Origin: Brucella pituitosa
Lineage (GTDB): Bacteria > Pseudomonadota > Alphaproteobacteria > Rhizobiales > Rhizobiaceae
Assembly (NCBI RefSeq): GCF_003049685.1
Contig: NZ_PYSY02000003.1
Coordinates: 434,001-498,000, forward strand
Direction of reading: 5' to 3'
Length of the DNA stretch: 64,000 nt
A model generated the notes under the pieces. That model did not search any database. It was not told where the DNA came from and worked only from the letters and a program-made list of their open reading frames with translations. This document shows positions 43,405 through 51,300 of the stretch, piece by piece. The first letter of the stretch is position 1. Each line of letters begins with the position of its first letter. Position numbers and translations under genes: made by a program.

Positions 43405-43913
43405 GCGGTGATCCTTTCCAGACGTCCTGCAATCGAAGCGCCGCGGGTAACGACATTATAAACAAAGCTGTTGAGTTCAACGCGCTGGCGCAGGTCTTCC
43501 AGCTCAGCATCAGATGCGGGAGACTGGATTTTCGCGGTGTAGCGAAGTTCCAGGTCAACGGGCTCGGTTGAGCCTGTTCCGATTTGTCCCGGTTTGCTGA
43601 CGGCTTCGGCGACAACTTCCAGCGCATCAATCTCGATATCAAGCAGTGACGCCTGAATAAGAAAGCCATGATTGAGGCAACCAGCAACAGCACCGATCAG
43701 CAATTCACCTGGGGCCGGACCAAGATCAAAGCCACCGCCAGCGGGCGATCCATCGGTAATAATCTGAAAATCACGAATGAAAAGACGACGGATACCGCTG
43801 CGTCCTTCGGCAACAACGCGGGCGGAAAGCTGGCCGGTGCCTGCAGGCTGTCCCTTTCGTGCGTCGTGCAGCTTTCTCTTGTGTCGGATATATTTCGTCA
43901 GACCACTGGTCAT
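43401..43913 (-). CDS. OsmC/Ohr-family peroxidase-like protein
   Basis: A 170-residue OsmC-family protein: GGFDLGPAPGELLIGAVAGCLNHGFLIQASLL contains the conserved first cysteine in the long central helix, and the strand IDALEVVAEA follows. A second redox cysteine of classical Ohr/OsmC peroxidases is not evident at its usual place (VYNVVTRG). OsmC proteins reduce organic hydroperoxides; members in sulfur-compound loci are often assigned a protective or persulfide-related role, which is inference. It is four-base coupled to the next gene, and the ABC substrate-binding gene lies 36 bases upstream. Confidence 0.8.
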   Translation of the reverse strand: MTSGLTKYIRHKRKLHDARKGQPAGTGQLSARVVAEGRSGIRRLFIRDFQIITDGSPAGGGFDLGPAPGELLIGAVAGCLNHGFLIQASLLDIEIDALEVVAEAVSKPGQIGTGSTEPVDLELRYTAKIQSPASDAELEDLRQRVELNSFVYNVVTRGASIAGRLERITA

Positions 43914-43949
43914 GGGTATTTCCTGTATTCGGTATGTTGGAAGAAAGGT

Positions 43950-45485
43950 TTATTCAGCAGGTTTGATTTCATATGGCAGCGTCCAGTCATCCCGGCGGAT
44001 GTCCCATACGACTTTGTTGCTGTAGGCATAGGTTTGCGGCAGATCCCAAAGGAAGACAGCGAGCGCTTCATCAGATGCCACTTCGGTCGCGCGTTTGACC
44101 GATGCAAGCTCGGCGTCCTTGGTGAGTGCGCCTTTTGCCTGCTTCACGGCTTCGTCAAAGGCGGCTGGAACAGGTCCAATCGTCTGAAAATGCGTGCTGC
44201 CGAGATAGGTCAGTGTTTCGGCTGCAATGCTTGCCGTATCGGCGTAACCAAACCACGTCAGGCCAGCGGCTTTGTCAGATGCAGCACGCTCGGCATGGGA
44301 TGAAGCAGGCAGAATATTGAGCTGCGCACGCACACCAACCGCTGCCAGTTGTGCCGCGATAATCTGCGCTGCCTGCTCTCCACCGACATAGGTGCCTTTG
44401 CCAAACACCATCTCGACATCAAAGCCATCCGGATAGCCTGCTTCCGCAAGCAGCGCTTTGGCCTTCTCGGGATCATAAGGCCATGGCTTCAGGTCTGTGT
44501 TGTAACCCTCATGGAAGCTGGTGATGATCTGGCTGTTGGCGGGGCTTACCAATCCTTTGAACAGCGCCTTGGTAATGGCTTCCTTATCAATGGCGTAGTT
44601 CAACGCCTGCCGCACACGCGCATCATCAAGCGGCTTGATATTGGTGTTGAAGCGGATGATCTGTACGCGCGTGCTTGGACGCGCACCTGCCACCAAATTA
44701 CCATTGCTTTCGAGCTGCGCGAGATCCTGCGGTGCGATCACAGCAGCTGCATCAATCTCGCCGGATTTCAGGCCATTGACCTTGGCCGCAGCATCGACCA
44801 CAACGCGGAACTGCGCCTTGGTGAATGGTGCTGCCTTGCCGAAATAATGTTCATTGGCTTCAAGGCGAACTTCGCCCTCGGGATTATAGCTGACCAGCTT
44901 ATAAGGGCCGGTGCCAAGCGCCTCAATCGCTGGATTATGTGACTTTGCCCATTCGGGTTCCAGATAGAAAATGCCTGCCAGCCGCTTGGGAAACTCAATG
45001 TCGGGCGCTTTCAGTGTAAAGGCAACCTGATGCGGTGACAGGACTTCAACCTTATCGACCGCCTTCATCGACGAGACGATCCAGCTTGGTTTTTCGGACG
45101 ATAGGATGCGCTCGATGTTCCACTTAACGACGTGAGCATCAAATGGCACATTGTTGGAGAAAACCACATCGTCGCGCAGATCGAACACCCAACGCGTATC
45201 CGATTCCTGTTTCCAGTCCTTGGCCAGAACACCCACCAGTTTGCCTTCACCATCGAGGCGTGTCAGTGGCGAATAGATCGAGGCAATGATGCTCAGGTCG
45301 CCGCGCAGATTGCCCCCAACGGCGGGATCAAGCGTCTGCAAAGCATAGGGCAGTGCCACCATCAATTCATGTGTCTTGCCATATTCCGCAGGTGTCTGCG
45401 CGTGGGTTGCTGATAGCGTTGCAGACATGAGAAGCAGGCTTACTCCCATCAGTCTCAATGCGTTCAATGATCGCTTTACAATCAT
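43950..45485 (-). CDS. ABC transporter periplasmic substrate-binding protein (DppA/NikA type)
   Basis: A 511-residue family 5 solute-binding protein. It has a signal peptide (GVSLLLMSATLSATHAQ), the family opening LMVALPYALQTLDPAVGGNLRGDLSIIASIYSPLTRLDG, then WVFDLRDDVVFSNNVPFDAHVVKWNIERI and RVRQALNYAIDKEAI, all standard for peptide/nickel-type binding proteins. Ligands of the family range from oligopeptides to metal chelates and opines. The start at 45485 is the family-like one; the longer frame to 45638 lies over the ATPase gene. It is 28 bases downstream of the ATPase gene in the operon. Confidence 0.92.
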   Translation of the reverse strand: MIVKRSLNALRLMGVSLLLMSATLSATHAQTPAEYGKTHELMVALPYALQTLDPAVGGNLRGDLSIIASIYSPLTRLDGEGKLVGVLAKDWKQESDTRWVFDLRDDVVFSNNVPFDAHVVKWNIERILSSEKPSWIVSSMKAVDKVEVLSPHQVAFTLKAPDIEFPKRLAGIFYLEPEWAKSHNPAIEALGTGPYKLVSYNPEGEVRLEANEHYFGKAAPFTKAQFRVVVDAAAKVNGLKSGEIDAAAVIAPQDLAQLESNGNLVAGARPSTRVQIIRFNTNIKPLDDARVRQALNYAIDKEAITKALFKGLVSPANSQIITSFHEGYNTDLKPWPYDPEKAKALLAEAGYPDGFDVEMVFGKGTYVGGEQAAQIIAAQLAAVGVRAQLNILPASSHAERAASDKAAGLTWFGYADTASIAAETLTYLGSTHFQTIGPVPAAFDEAVKQAKGALTKDAELASVKRATEVASDEALAVFLWDLPQTYAYSNKVVWDIRRDDWTLPYEIKPAE

Positions 45486-45513
45486 GTGTCTTTTCCAGTT
45501 TTTGTGTTCAGAT

Positions 45514-47088
45514 TCAGGAATTGGGAGCGACAAGTGGCTTTCTGCCGGGAATGGCCGCAAGCAACTGTCGAGTGTAAGGATGAGCCGGAGCCTCAAAGAT
45601 CCGGCGGGTCTCGCCGCGTTCGACGATTTCACCGCCACGCATCACCACGACCTCGCGACAAAGCCGTGCAATGACGGATAGATCGTGAGAAATGAGCAGT
45701 TGTGCGGTGCCATGCCGACGCTGCATATCTTCCATCAAGGCAAGCACGCGCTCCCGCGATGTGGAGTCGAGTGCAGCAACTGGCTCATCGGCGATGAGAA
45801 GTTTGGGGCTGGGCGCAATCGCCCGCGCGAAACCAACACGCTGACGCTGCCCTCCCGATAGGCGCCCGGGCAAGCGATGCCACAAAGCCGGATGGATACC
45901 GACTTCTTCAAGAAGCCCCTGCGCAATTCTCACGGCATCAGCTTTGCGAAGCCCTTTGGCAACCAAGGGTTCCGCCACTGTATCCACAATGCTTATGCGT
46001 GGATCGAGAGACGAATATGGGTCTTGAAACACATATTGGACTTGATCTGAACGTGTCCGCGGAGGTCGAACGTTACCGTCAATCAGGATATGGCCGTCAT
46101 CTGCGCGCTCCAGCCCGGCAATAATCCGCGCCAGCGTGGTCTTACCTGACCCACTCTCGCCAACAATTCCCAGTGTCGTTCCAGCCTTGACCGAAATATC
46201 GACACCACCAAGCGCGCGTGGACCGTTGCGGAATGTCTTTTGAAGAGCTTTCACTTCGACAAGTGGAGGTTCGGAGGCAGCATCATGAAGTGCGCCACTC
46301 GCGGTCGCAAAAGTCAGTTCGCTTGCCTTCAGAAGTGATCGCGCAGCGCGGCTTTTGGGACTTGCAAAAAGATCAAGCGTAGCCCCGCTTTCAACGATCG
46401 CCCCGCCATCCATGACAGCAACGCTATCGGCTCGATCCCGGATCACGCCCATGTCGTGGGTAATCAGGAGAACGCCGAAACCATAACGTTTTTGCAGCCG
46501 GGCTATGAGATCAAGAATTTGCACCTGAACTGTTACATCAAGTGCAGTCGTCGGCTCATCCGCGATAAGCAGTTTCGGCTGCCGCGCCAAAGCCATTGCA
46601 ATAACAACGCGCTGCGCCAGCCCGCCCGAAAGCTCATGTGGCCATGCGGTCAGCTTTTTCACCGGCTCGCTGATACCCACCTCTTCCAAAAGGTGCAGGC
46701 ATATATTGGCAGCCTTGGCCTTATCGCGGCGCATGGCAGGCGATAGGGCTTCAAACAGCTGAGCACCAACGCTCAACCGCGGATTAAGAGCCGTTGTCGG
46801 GTTTTGAAAAACCACACCAATCTGTGACGTTCTGAAGTCACGGCCACGGTCAGATATGCCAAGCGCGAGTGGCGCTCCATCGAGATCAGCCTGACCATCG
46901 GCATGAAGGCTCTGGGGCAGAAGCCCTGCAACAGCCATTGCTGTGAGTGTTTTACCGGAGCCGGATTCTCCAACAATCCCAAGCGTTTCGCCTTGTTTCA
47001 GCGTGAATGACACCGGACCTGCAAGTGCCGTTTCATTTGACCTCACAACCAGCCCTTCAACGGACAGTAGCGTATTGCTGACGGTCAT
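45514..47088 (-). CDS. ABC transporter ATPase with two nucleotide-binding domains
   Basis: A 524-residue protein made of two complete ABC ATPase domains (DppD-DppF type fused). Each has a Walker A site (GESGSGKT, near residue 37 and near residue 315), an LSGG signature (LSGGLAQRV and LSGGQRQRV) and a Walker B site with catalytic glutamate (LLIADEP). It energises import through the two permeases encoded just upstream and the binding protein just downstream. Start overlaps the permease stop by four bases. Confidence 0.94.
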   Translation of the reverse strand: MTVSNTLLSVEGLVVRSNETALAGPVSFTLKQGETLGIVGESGSGKTLTAMAVAGLLPQSLHADGQADLDGAPLALGISDRGRDFRTSQIGVVFQNPTTALNPRLSVGAQLFEALSPAMRRDKAKAANICLHLLEEVGISEPVKKLTAWPHELSGGLAQRVVIAMALARQPKLLIADEPTTALDVTVQVQILDLIARLQKRYGFGVLLITHDMGVIRDRADSVAVMDGGAIVESGATLDLFASPKSRAARSLLKASELTFATASGALHDAASEPPLVEVKALQKTFRNGPRALGGVDISVKAGTTLGIVGESGSGKTTLARIIAGLERADDGHILIDGNVRPPRTRSDQVQYVFQDPYSSLDPRISIVDTVAEPLVAKGLRKADAVRIAQGLLEEVGIHPALWHRLPGRLSGGQRQRVGFARAIAPSPKLLIADEPVAALDSTSRERVLALMEDMQRRHGTAQLLISHDLSVIARLCREVVVMRGGEIVERGETRRIFEAPAHPYTRQLLAAIPGRKPLVAPNS

Positions 47089-47963
47089 GCCTGCTCTCCT
47101 GTTTCACGCGCGGAAAGCCTGCTTGAAAGAGCGTCGCCTAAAAGCTGCACACCAAAGAGAAGGCTGAGCAAAGCAAAAGCGGGCATCAGCGACAGCCACC
47201 ACGCGGCGCCTAGCTGCGATTTTCCCTGGGCGATCATCAGACCCCAATCGGCAGTTGGCGGCTGAATACCCAAACCAATGAAGCTGAGGCCCGCTTCTGT
47301 CATGATGATGAAGGCAGCACTTATCGTTGACGTTGCAATCAGCAGCGGCAACAGTCCCGGCACGATATGGCGCAGAACGGACTTCCACAGCGGAACGCCT
47401 GCAAGCCATGCGGCTTCCATATAGCCCTGATTACGCGCGTTGAGAGTATAGGAACGCGCGACACGGAAATGCAGAGGCCAGCTTTCAAGCGCCAGAATTA
47501 GGATCAGGTTTTCAAGCCTTGAACCAAACAATGCCAATGCAAGAAGCGCCAAAACCAGACCGGGAATTGTCAGCTGAATTTCAGCGATCCGGGCAATGAT
47601 CTGATCGACCAAACGATTGCTCAATCCTGCAACAATACCCAGCAGGCTCCCGATCAAAGCGGAAAGAAGCGTTGCAATGGTTGCAACCAGCAGCACAGGC
47701 CGCGCGCCGTAAAAAACCCGGCTTAAAATGTCTCGACCGAGATCATCGGTGCCGAGCCAATGCCCGCTATTGAATGACGGTTCTTGCAGAAACGCCATTA
47801 AGTCGCTTGTGTTCGGCTCATAAGGTGCAAGGAGCGGTGCAAAAATGGCCGCAACGACCCAGAGAAGGATGATCAGAAAACCGATCTTACCTCTCAAAGC
47901 CAGCTTTGGTTTTGAGGTGTTGCGCGAGAAATCAATGAATTCTGGATTGGAAATCTCACTCAT
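47085..47963 (-). CDS. ABC transporter permease, DppC type
   Basis: A 292-residue inner-membrane permease with six helices. An N-terminal OppC-like segment (PLLAPYEPNTSDL) and the GTDDLGRDILSRV motif identify the DppC/OppC half, and the EAA loop EAAWLAGVPLWKSVLRHIVPG is the coupling site for the ATPase. It pairs with the DppB-type permease encoded immediately upstream (four-base overlap). Confidence 0.93.
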   Translation of the reverse strand: MSEISNPEFIDFSRNTSKPKLALRGKIGFLIILLWVVAAIFAPLLAPYEPNTSDLMAFLQEPSFNSGHWLGTDDLGRDILSRVFYGARPVLLVATIATLLSALIGSLLGIVAGLSNRLVDQIIARIAEIQLTIPGLVLALLALALFGSRLENLILILALESWPLHFRVARSYTLNARNQGYMEAAWLAGVPLWKSVLRHIVPGLLPLLIATSTISAAFIIMTEAGLSFIGLGIQPPTADWGLMIAQGKSQLGAAWWLSLMPAFALLSLLFGVQLLGDALSSRLSARETGEQA

Positions 47964-48994
47964 TTGGTCACCCCGCTTCGTGGGTCAACAACAGCAATAA
48001 GGAGGTCGGCCATCAGGTTGCAGAGACTGACGGTCAGTGCGATCAGCACTATCGCCGCCAGAATGACCGGGTAATCTTTCATGCCAACGGCGCTAACCAG
48101 AACTGTGCCAACACCCGGCCAGCCAAAGACTGTTTCCGTCAGAACAGCTCCGCCCAATAGCGTTCCTGTTTGTGTTCCTAAAAGTGCAATCACTGGCACA
48201 AGCGCATTGATTGCAATGTGTCGGAACCGCACGCGACCAAGCGAAATTTGTTTCGATAAAGCCGTGCGTACATGGTCAGCGTCCTGCTGTTGTTTGAGAC
48301 TGGTGCGAAACAGCCGCGCTACGGGCGGAGCAATCAACAAAGACAAAGTCAACGAGGGTAAAACGAGATGGAGTAAGCTACCGCTGCCTCCCGTTGGCAG
48401 CCAGCCGAGTGTCAGCGAGAAAAACAGAACCGCAAGGATGCCGGTCACAAAAACAGGCGTTGACTGCACAACAGTCAAAAGTGCCAGTGGTCCTTCACGG
48501 AGAAAGCGGTTTGCGGACGTAGCCGAAAGATAGCCAGCTATCAGCCCTATTGCCGAACCGATCAAAAGTGCCGTCAAAACCAGAACAATCGTCAGTGGTA
48601 TGGCAGGCGCCAGAACATCGATCGCAGGGATGTCAAAACGCAGTGATTTTGGGAACTCGCCACGCAGGCTGTTGAGCAGAAATTGCCCATATTGCTCGAT
48701 AACGGGGCGATCAAAACCATAGCTCGCATTTAGTGCTGTGATTTCTTCTTTCGTTGCTTGCCCGCCAGCGAGCAGAGTTGCAGGGCTGCCGGTTGCAAAA
48801 ATCAGGAAGAAAACCAGAGAAACTGAACCGAGGACGGAAATCGCCGTCGCACCAAGCCTTTGCAGGATAAAAGATGGACGAATATCGAGCCGACGACGAG
48901 GCAATTTGCGCAGAATGTTTTTCTGAACCTGCCCGCAGTGAGAGCTATCACTGGCTTGCAGCCAAAACTCCTGTTTGCGCGGTGTGATAGTCAT
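47960..48994 (-). CDS. ABC transporter permease, DppB type
   Basis: A 344-residue inner-membrane permease of the DppB/OppB half, with the typical YGFDRPVIEQYGQFLLNSLRGEFPKSLRF segment and a long periplasmic loop after helix 1. It has an unusually long N-terminal cytoplasmic tail (about 45 residues before RLGATAISVLGSVSLVFFLI); translation might begin later. It is the first gene of the operon. A palindrome 24 bases upstream of its ATG is a candidate operator. Confidence 0.9.
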   Translation of the reverse strand: MTITPRKQEFWLQASDSSHCGQVQKNILRKLPRRRLDIRPSFILQRLGATAISVLGSVSLVFFLIFATGSPATLLAGGQATKEEITALNASYGFDRPVIEQYGQFLLNSLRGEFPKSLRFDIPAIDVLAPAIPLTIVLVLTALLIGSAIGLIAGYLSATSANRFLREGPLALLTVVQSTPVFVTGILAVLFFSLTLGWLPTGGSGSLLHLVLPSLTLSLLIAPPVARLFRTSLKQQQDADHVRTALSKQISLGRVRFRHIAINALVPVIALLGTQTGTLLGGAVLTETVFGWPGVGTVLVSAVGMKDYPVILAAIVLIALTVSLCNLMADLLIAVVDPRSGVTK

Positions 48995-49017
48995 GATGAG
49001 CTTTCGACAATTAAATC

Positions 49018-49032
49018 CTATAAAATTTATAG
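49018..49032. promoter_or_regulatory. palindrome at operon promoter, CTATAAA-A-TTTATAG
   Basis: A perfect seven-base inverted repeat around one base, 24-38 bases upstream of the first codon of the ABC operon. The AT-rich sequence could include the -10 box of the promoter. The position fits an operator for the operon's regulator, which is unknown. Confidence 0.55.
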
Positions 49033-49457
49033 ACTAATATTCGTCAGCTATTAAGCACCTGACGTTTTGCAGCGAACGACGAATGAGAAACAATTTACTA
49101 AACAACCTGAATAGGAGAGCTCAAAATCGTCCGGGGCCTGAAATCTGAAAAATCTGCAGGTCGAGAGTCTAGCGCATGAAATCCGGGACGTTGGTGAATT
49201 CCATGACCGCCTTTTATTTTGACATGTTGATGGCTTTTGGTAACACCGGCCGGAACTGCGACTAAGGTGTTGAAATTATTCCAGACGTCTGTGTATCCGG
49301 TGTGTCGCCGTAACAAACCCGATCATTCGTGATCGGCCAGAGCGGGGGGCAGGCGACGAAAGTGAAACGACGAGTAAGGATTTTCATGCAACAGAAGAAG
49401 ATCGGGACGTTTTCAGGCTGAGCCTCACTAATGAAGAGAGTTTGACCGCTGACCCTG
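49033..49457. other. non-coding region between ABC operon and insertion sequence
   Basis: About 425 bases with only short overlapping frames. It ends in a palindromic repeat and then the insertion sequence. No gene remnant could be identified. Confidence 0.4.
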
Positions 49458-49504
49458 GAGCGCATCCCGAAAAGTGTGAAACGGTTTTCGGAACAAGATG
49501 CGCG
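49458..49504. repeat. dispersed palindromic repeat, copy 2
   Basis: GAGCGCATCCCGAAAA at the left, a centre GTGTGAAACGG, then TTTTCGG and AGATGCGCG to the right. Same element as at 31704, 53777 and 54636. It lies only 13 bases from the left end of the insertion sequence. Confidence 0.75.
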
Positions 49505-49591
49505 GAAACACAAAGATTGTCCGTCGTCGAATGATTTGAGACTATTTGTGTTTTTGAAGATTGGAGTTTCCGGCTCGGTTTGGGGTTTGAT

Positions 49592-50572
49592 TTAAGCGGC
49601 TTTGGCCTGGTGGTTCAAGCGGCGTTTTCTGATGGTGTCTCGTTTGATCCTTTCGCGTTCGAGCAGGATGGTCTGTGCGCGTCCGAAGTAGACGTCGGCG
49701 GGAGTGAGATTGTCGAGGCTCTCATGGTAACGGCGATGATTGTAATGCTCGACGAAGGCTGCAATCTGGGCTTCGAGGTCCTCCTTGAAGAAGTAGTTTT
49801 CAAGCAGGATGCGGTTCTTCAGCGTCTGGTGCCAGCGTTCGATTTTCCCTTGCGTCTGCGGGTGGCCGGGAGCGCCGTGAACCTGGTCGATCTTGTATTT
49901 CTCCAGCCATTCGCCGAGATCGGAGGCGACGTAACACGAACCGTTGTCCGACAGCAGACGCGGCCGGTGCTCAACCTTGACCTTGTCACAGCCTGAGGCG
50001 GCCAATGCAAGATCGAGTGTATCGGTGACGTCATCCACCTTCATGCTGGTGCACAGCTTCCAGGCGATGATGTAACGGGAATAATCGTCGAGGATGGTCG
50101 ATAGGTAAAACCATCCCCAGCCGATGACCTTCAGGTAGGTGAAGTCGGTTTGCCACATCTCGTTCGGCCTCGTGGTCTTGTCCTTGAACTCGTCATTGGC
50201 CTTGATGACAATATAGGCTGGCGACGTGATCAGGTCGTGAGCCTTGAGTAAGCGATAGACCGAAGCCTCTGATACAAAATAACTTTCCGTATCAGTGAAC
50301 TTCACCGCCAGTTCACGCGGTGACAGGTCGGCATGATCGAGCGCCAGTGCGATGATGCGATCCCGGATATCGTCAGGGATACGATTCCACACCCGCGAAG
50401 CTGCGGACGTCCGCTCTTCCAGTCCTTCGACACCGTGGGCAAGGAACCGACTATACCATCGATAGAAGGTCGGCCTTGGAATGCCCAGCTTGTCGAGAGT
50501 TTGCCTGGCTGACAAATGCGACTGCTCCACAAGCCGGATGATCTCAAGCTTTTCGGTGGCGGGATATCTCAT
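49592..50572 (-). CDS. IS3-family transposase OrfB (DDE integrase)
   Basis: A 326-residue transposase: N-terminal HTH (RLVEQSHLSARQTLDKLGIPRPTFYRWY), a second helical HTH_21-like region and the rve integrase core. The catalytic triad is complete: D143 (WQTDFTYL), D209 (LLSDNGS) and E245 (GKIERWHQ). The gene is full length and undamaged, so the element may still move. Its ATG overlaps the TGA of OrfA (ATGA), so expression here is by coupling rather than the -1 frameshift fusion of many IS3 elements. Confidence 0.95.
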   Translation of the reverse strand: MRYPATEKLEIIRLVEQSHLSARQTLDKLGIPRPTFYRWYSRFLAHGVEGLEERTSAASRVWNRIPDDIRDRIIALALDHADLSPRELAVKFTDTESYFVSEASVYRLLKAHDLITSPAYIVIKANDEFKDKTTRPNEMWQTDFTYLKVIGWGWFYLSTILDDYSRYIIAWKLCTSMKVDDVTDTLDLALAASGCDKVKVEHRPRLLSDNGSCYVASDLGEWLEKYKIDQVHGAPGHPQTQGKIERWHQTLKNRILLENYFFKEDLEAQIAAFVEHYNHRRYHESLDNLTPADVYFGRAQTILLERERIKRDTIRKRRLNHQAKAA

Positions 50573-50943
50573 TCGTCGTCGCCCCCATCCCCGATCATGC
50601 TTTTTTTGAGCAGGCGGTTTTCCAGGGTGACGTCGGCTAATGCCTCCTTCAGGTCACGGCTTTCACGACGCAGCGCTTTTACTTCGTCGCTGGTGGCAGA
50701 ACGGGCGGTGTCGCCTGCAAGGCGCTTCTTGCCAGCTTCAAGGAATTCCTTCGACCAGCTATAATACAGGCTCTCTGCAATCCCTTCGCGGCGGCAGATC
50801 GCAGCAATGCTGTCTTCCCCGCGCAGACCTTCCAGAACAATACGGATTTTATCCTCGGCCGAATAATGTTTACGCGTGGCACGACGGATATCTTTGATCG
50901 TCTTCTCCGCAGAAGACGTTTGGGGAACGGGTTTCTGTCTCAT
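50569..50943 (-). CDS. IS3-family transposase OrfA (HTH)
   Basis: A 124-residue DNA-binding subunit with an IS3/IS911-type helix-turn-helix (YSAEDKIRIVLEGLRGEDSIAAICRREGIAESLYYSWSKEF). It is followed by a leucine-zipper-like coiled coil (SDEVKALRRESRDLKEALADVTLENRLLKKSM) used for multimerisation. AAAGGACG lies before the ATG at 50943; the frame is open further up but without a start signal. Confidence 0.92.
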   Translation of the reverse strand: MRQKPVPQTSSAEKTIKDIRRATRKHYSAEDKIRIVLEGLRGEDSIAAICRREGIAESLYYSWSKEFLEAGKKRLAGDTARSATSDEVKALRRESRDLKEALADVTLENRLLKKSMIGDGGDDE

Positions 50944-51066
50944 CTTTGCGTCCTTTGATAAAGCTATGATGAGCCGAAAACCCTCTCTTCTCAATTAATA
51001 CAATTTGGTCTCATGGGCGTTGATGTCGGACAAAGTAGAGCTGCGGCGTTTTGAGACCAAGCTAGC

Positions 51067-51183
51067 CTATTCAGTATTTACCTGATCGGCCTTCCATTCG
51101 CCAAGGTCCACGTTGTAGGCCACCAAAAGTCCGATACATATAAAGGCAACGATTACACTCAACGAAATGTGTTTTCTCTTCAA
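51067..51183 (-). CDS. possible 38-residue single-span membrane peptide (TTG start)
   Basis: An open minus-strand frame downstream of the cardiolipin synthase gene. Read from the TTG at 51183, it encodes a basic start (LKRKH), one hydrophobic span (ISLSVIVAFICIGLLVAY) and an acidic tail ending in VNTE. That is the layout of small bitopic proteins. No family match, no ATG and a weak ribosome site make it tentative. Confidence 0.3.
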   Translation of the reverse strand: MKRKHISLSVIVAFICIGLLVAYNVDLGEWKADQVNTE

Positions 51184-51300
51184 AATATTTACTGCTTTCT
51201 GGCTCGAGCTCACTAAAGTTGATGGATTCTGCCACTATAAAGAACATGAAACGGCTTGCAATCTTTCTTTCCATCACTCCCGGCGGTTGTTTGCAACAGG

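Larger units (their letters stand above)
49518..51032 (-). mobile_element. IS3-family insertion sequence, complete
   Basis: About 1.5 kb with two overlapping minus-strand genes and related ends. Left end TGTCCGTCGTCGAATGATTT continues GAGAC; the complement of the right end is TGTCCGACATCAACGCCCAT continuing GAGAC. They share TGTCCG, the central bases and TGAGAC, with mismatches between. TG...CA ends fit the IS3 family. I could not find a flanking target duplication: the three or four bases on either side differ. Confidence 0.85.
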
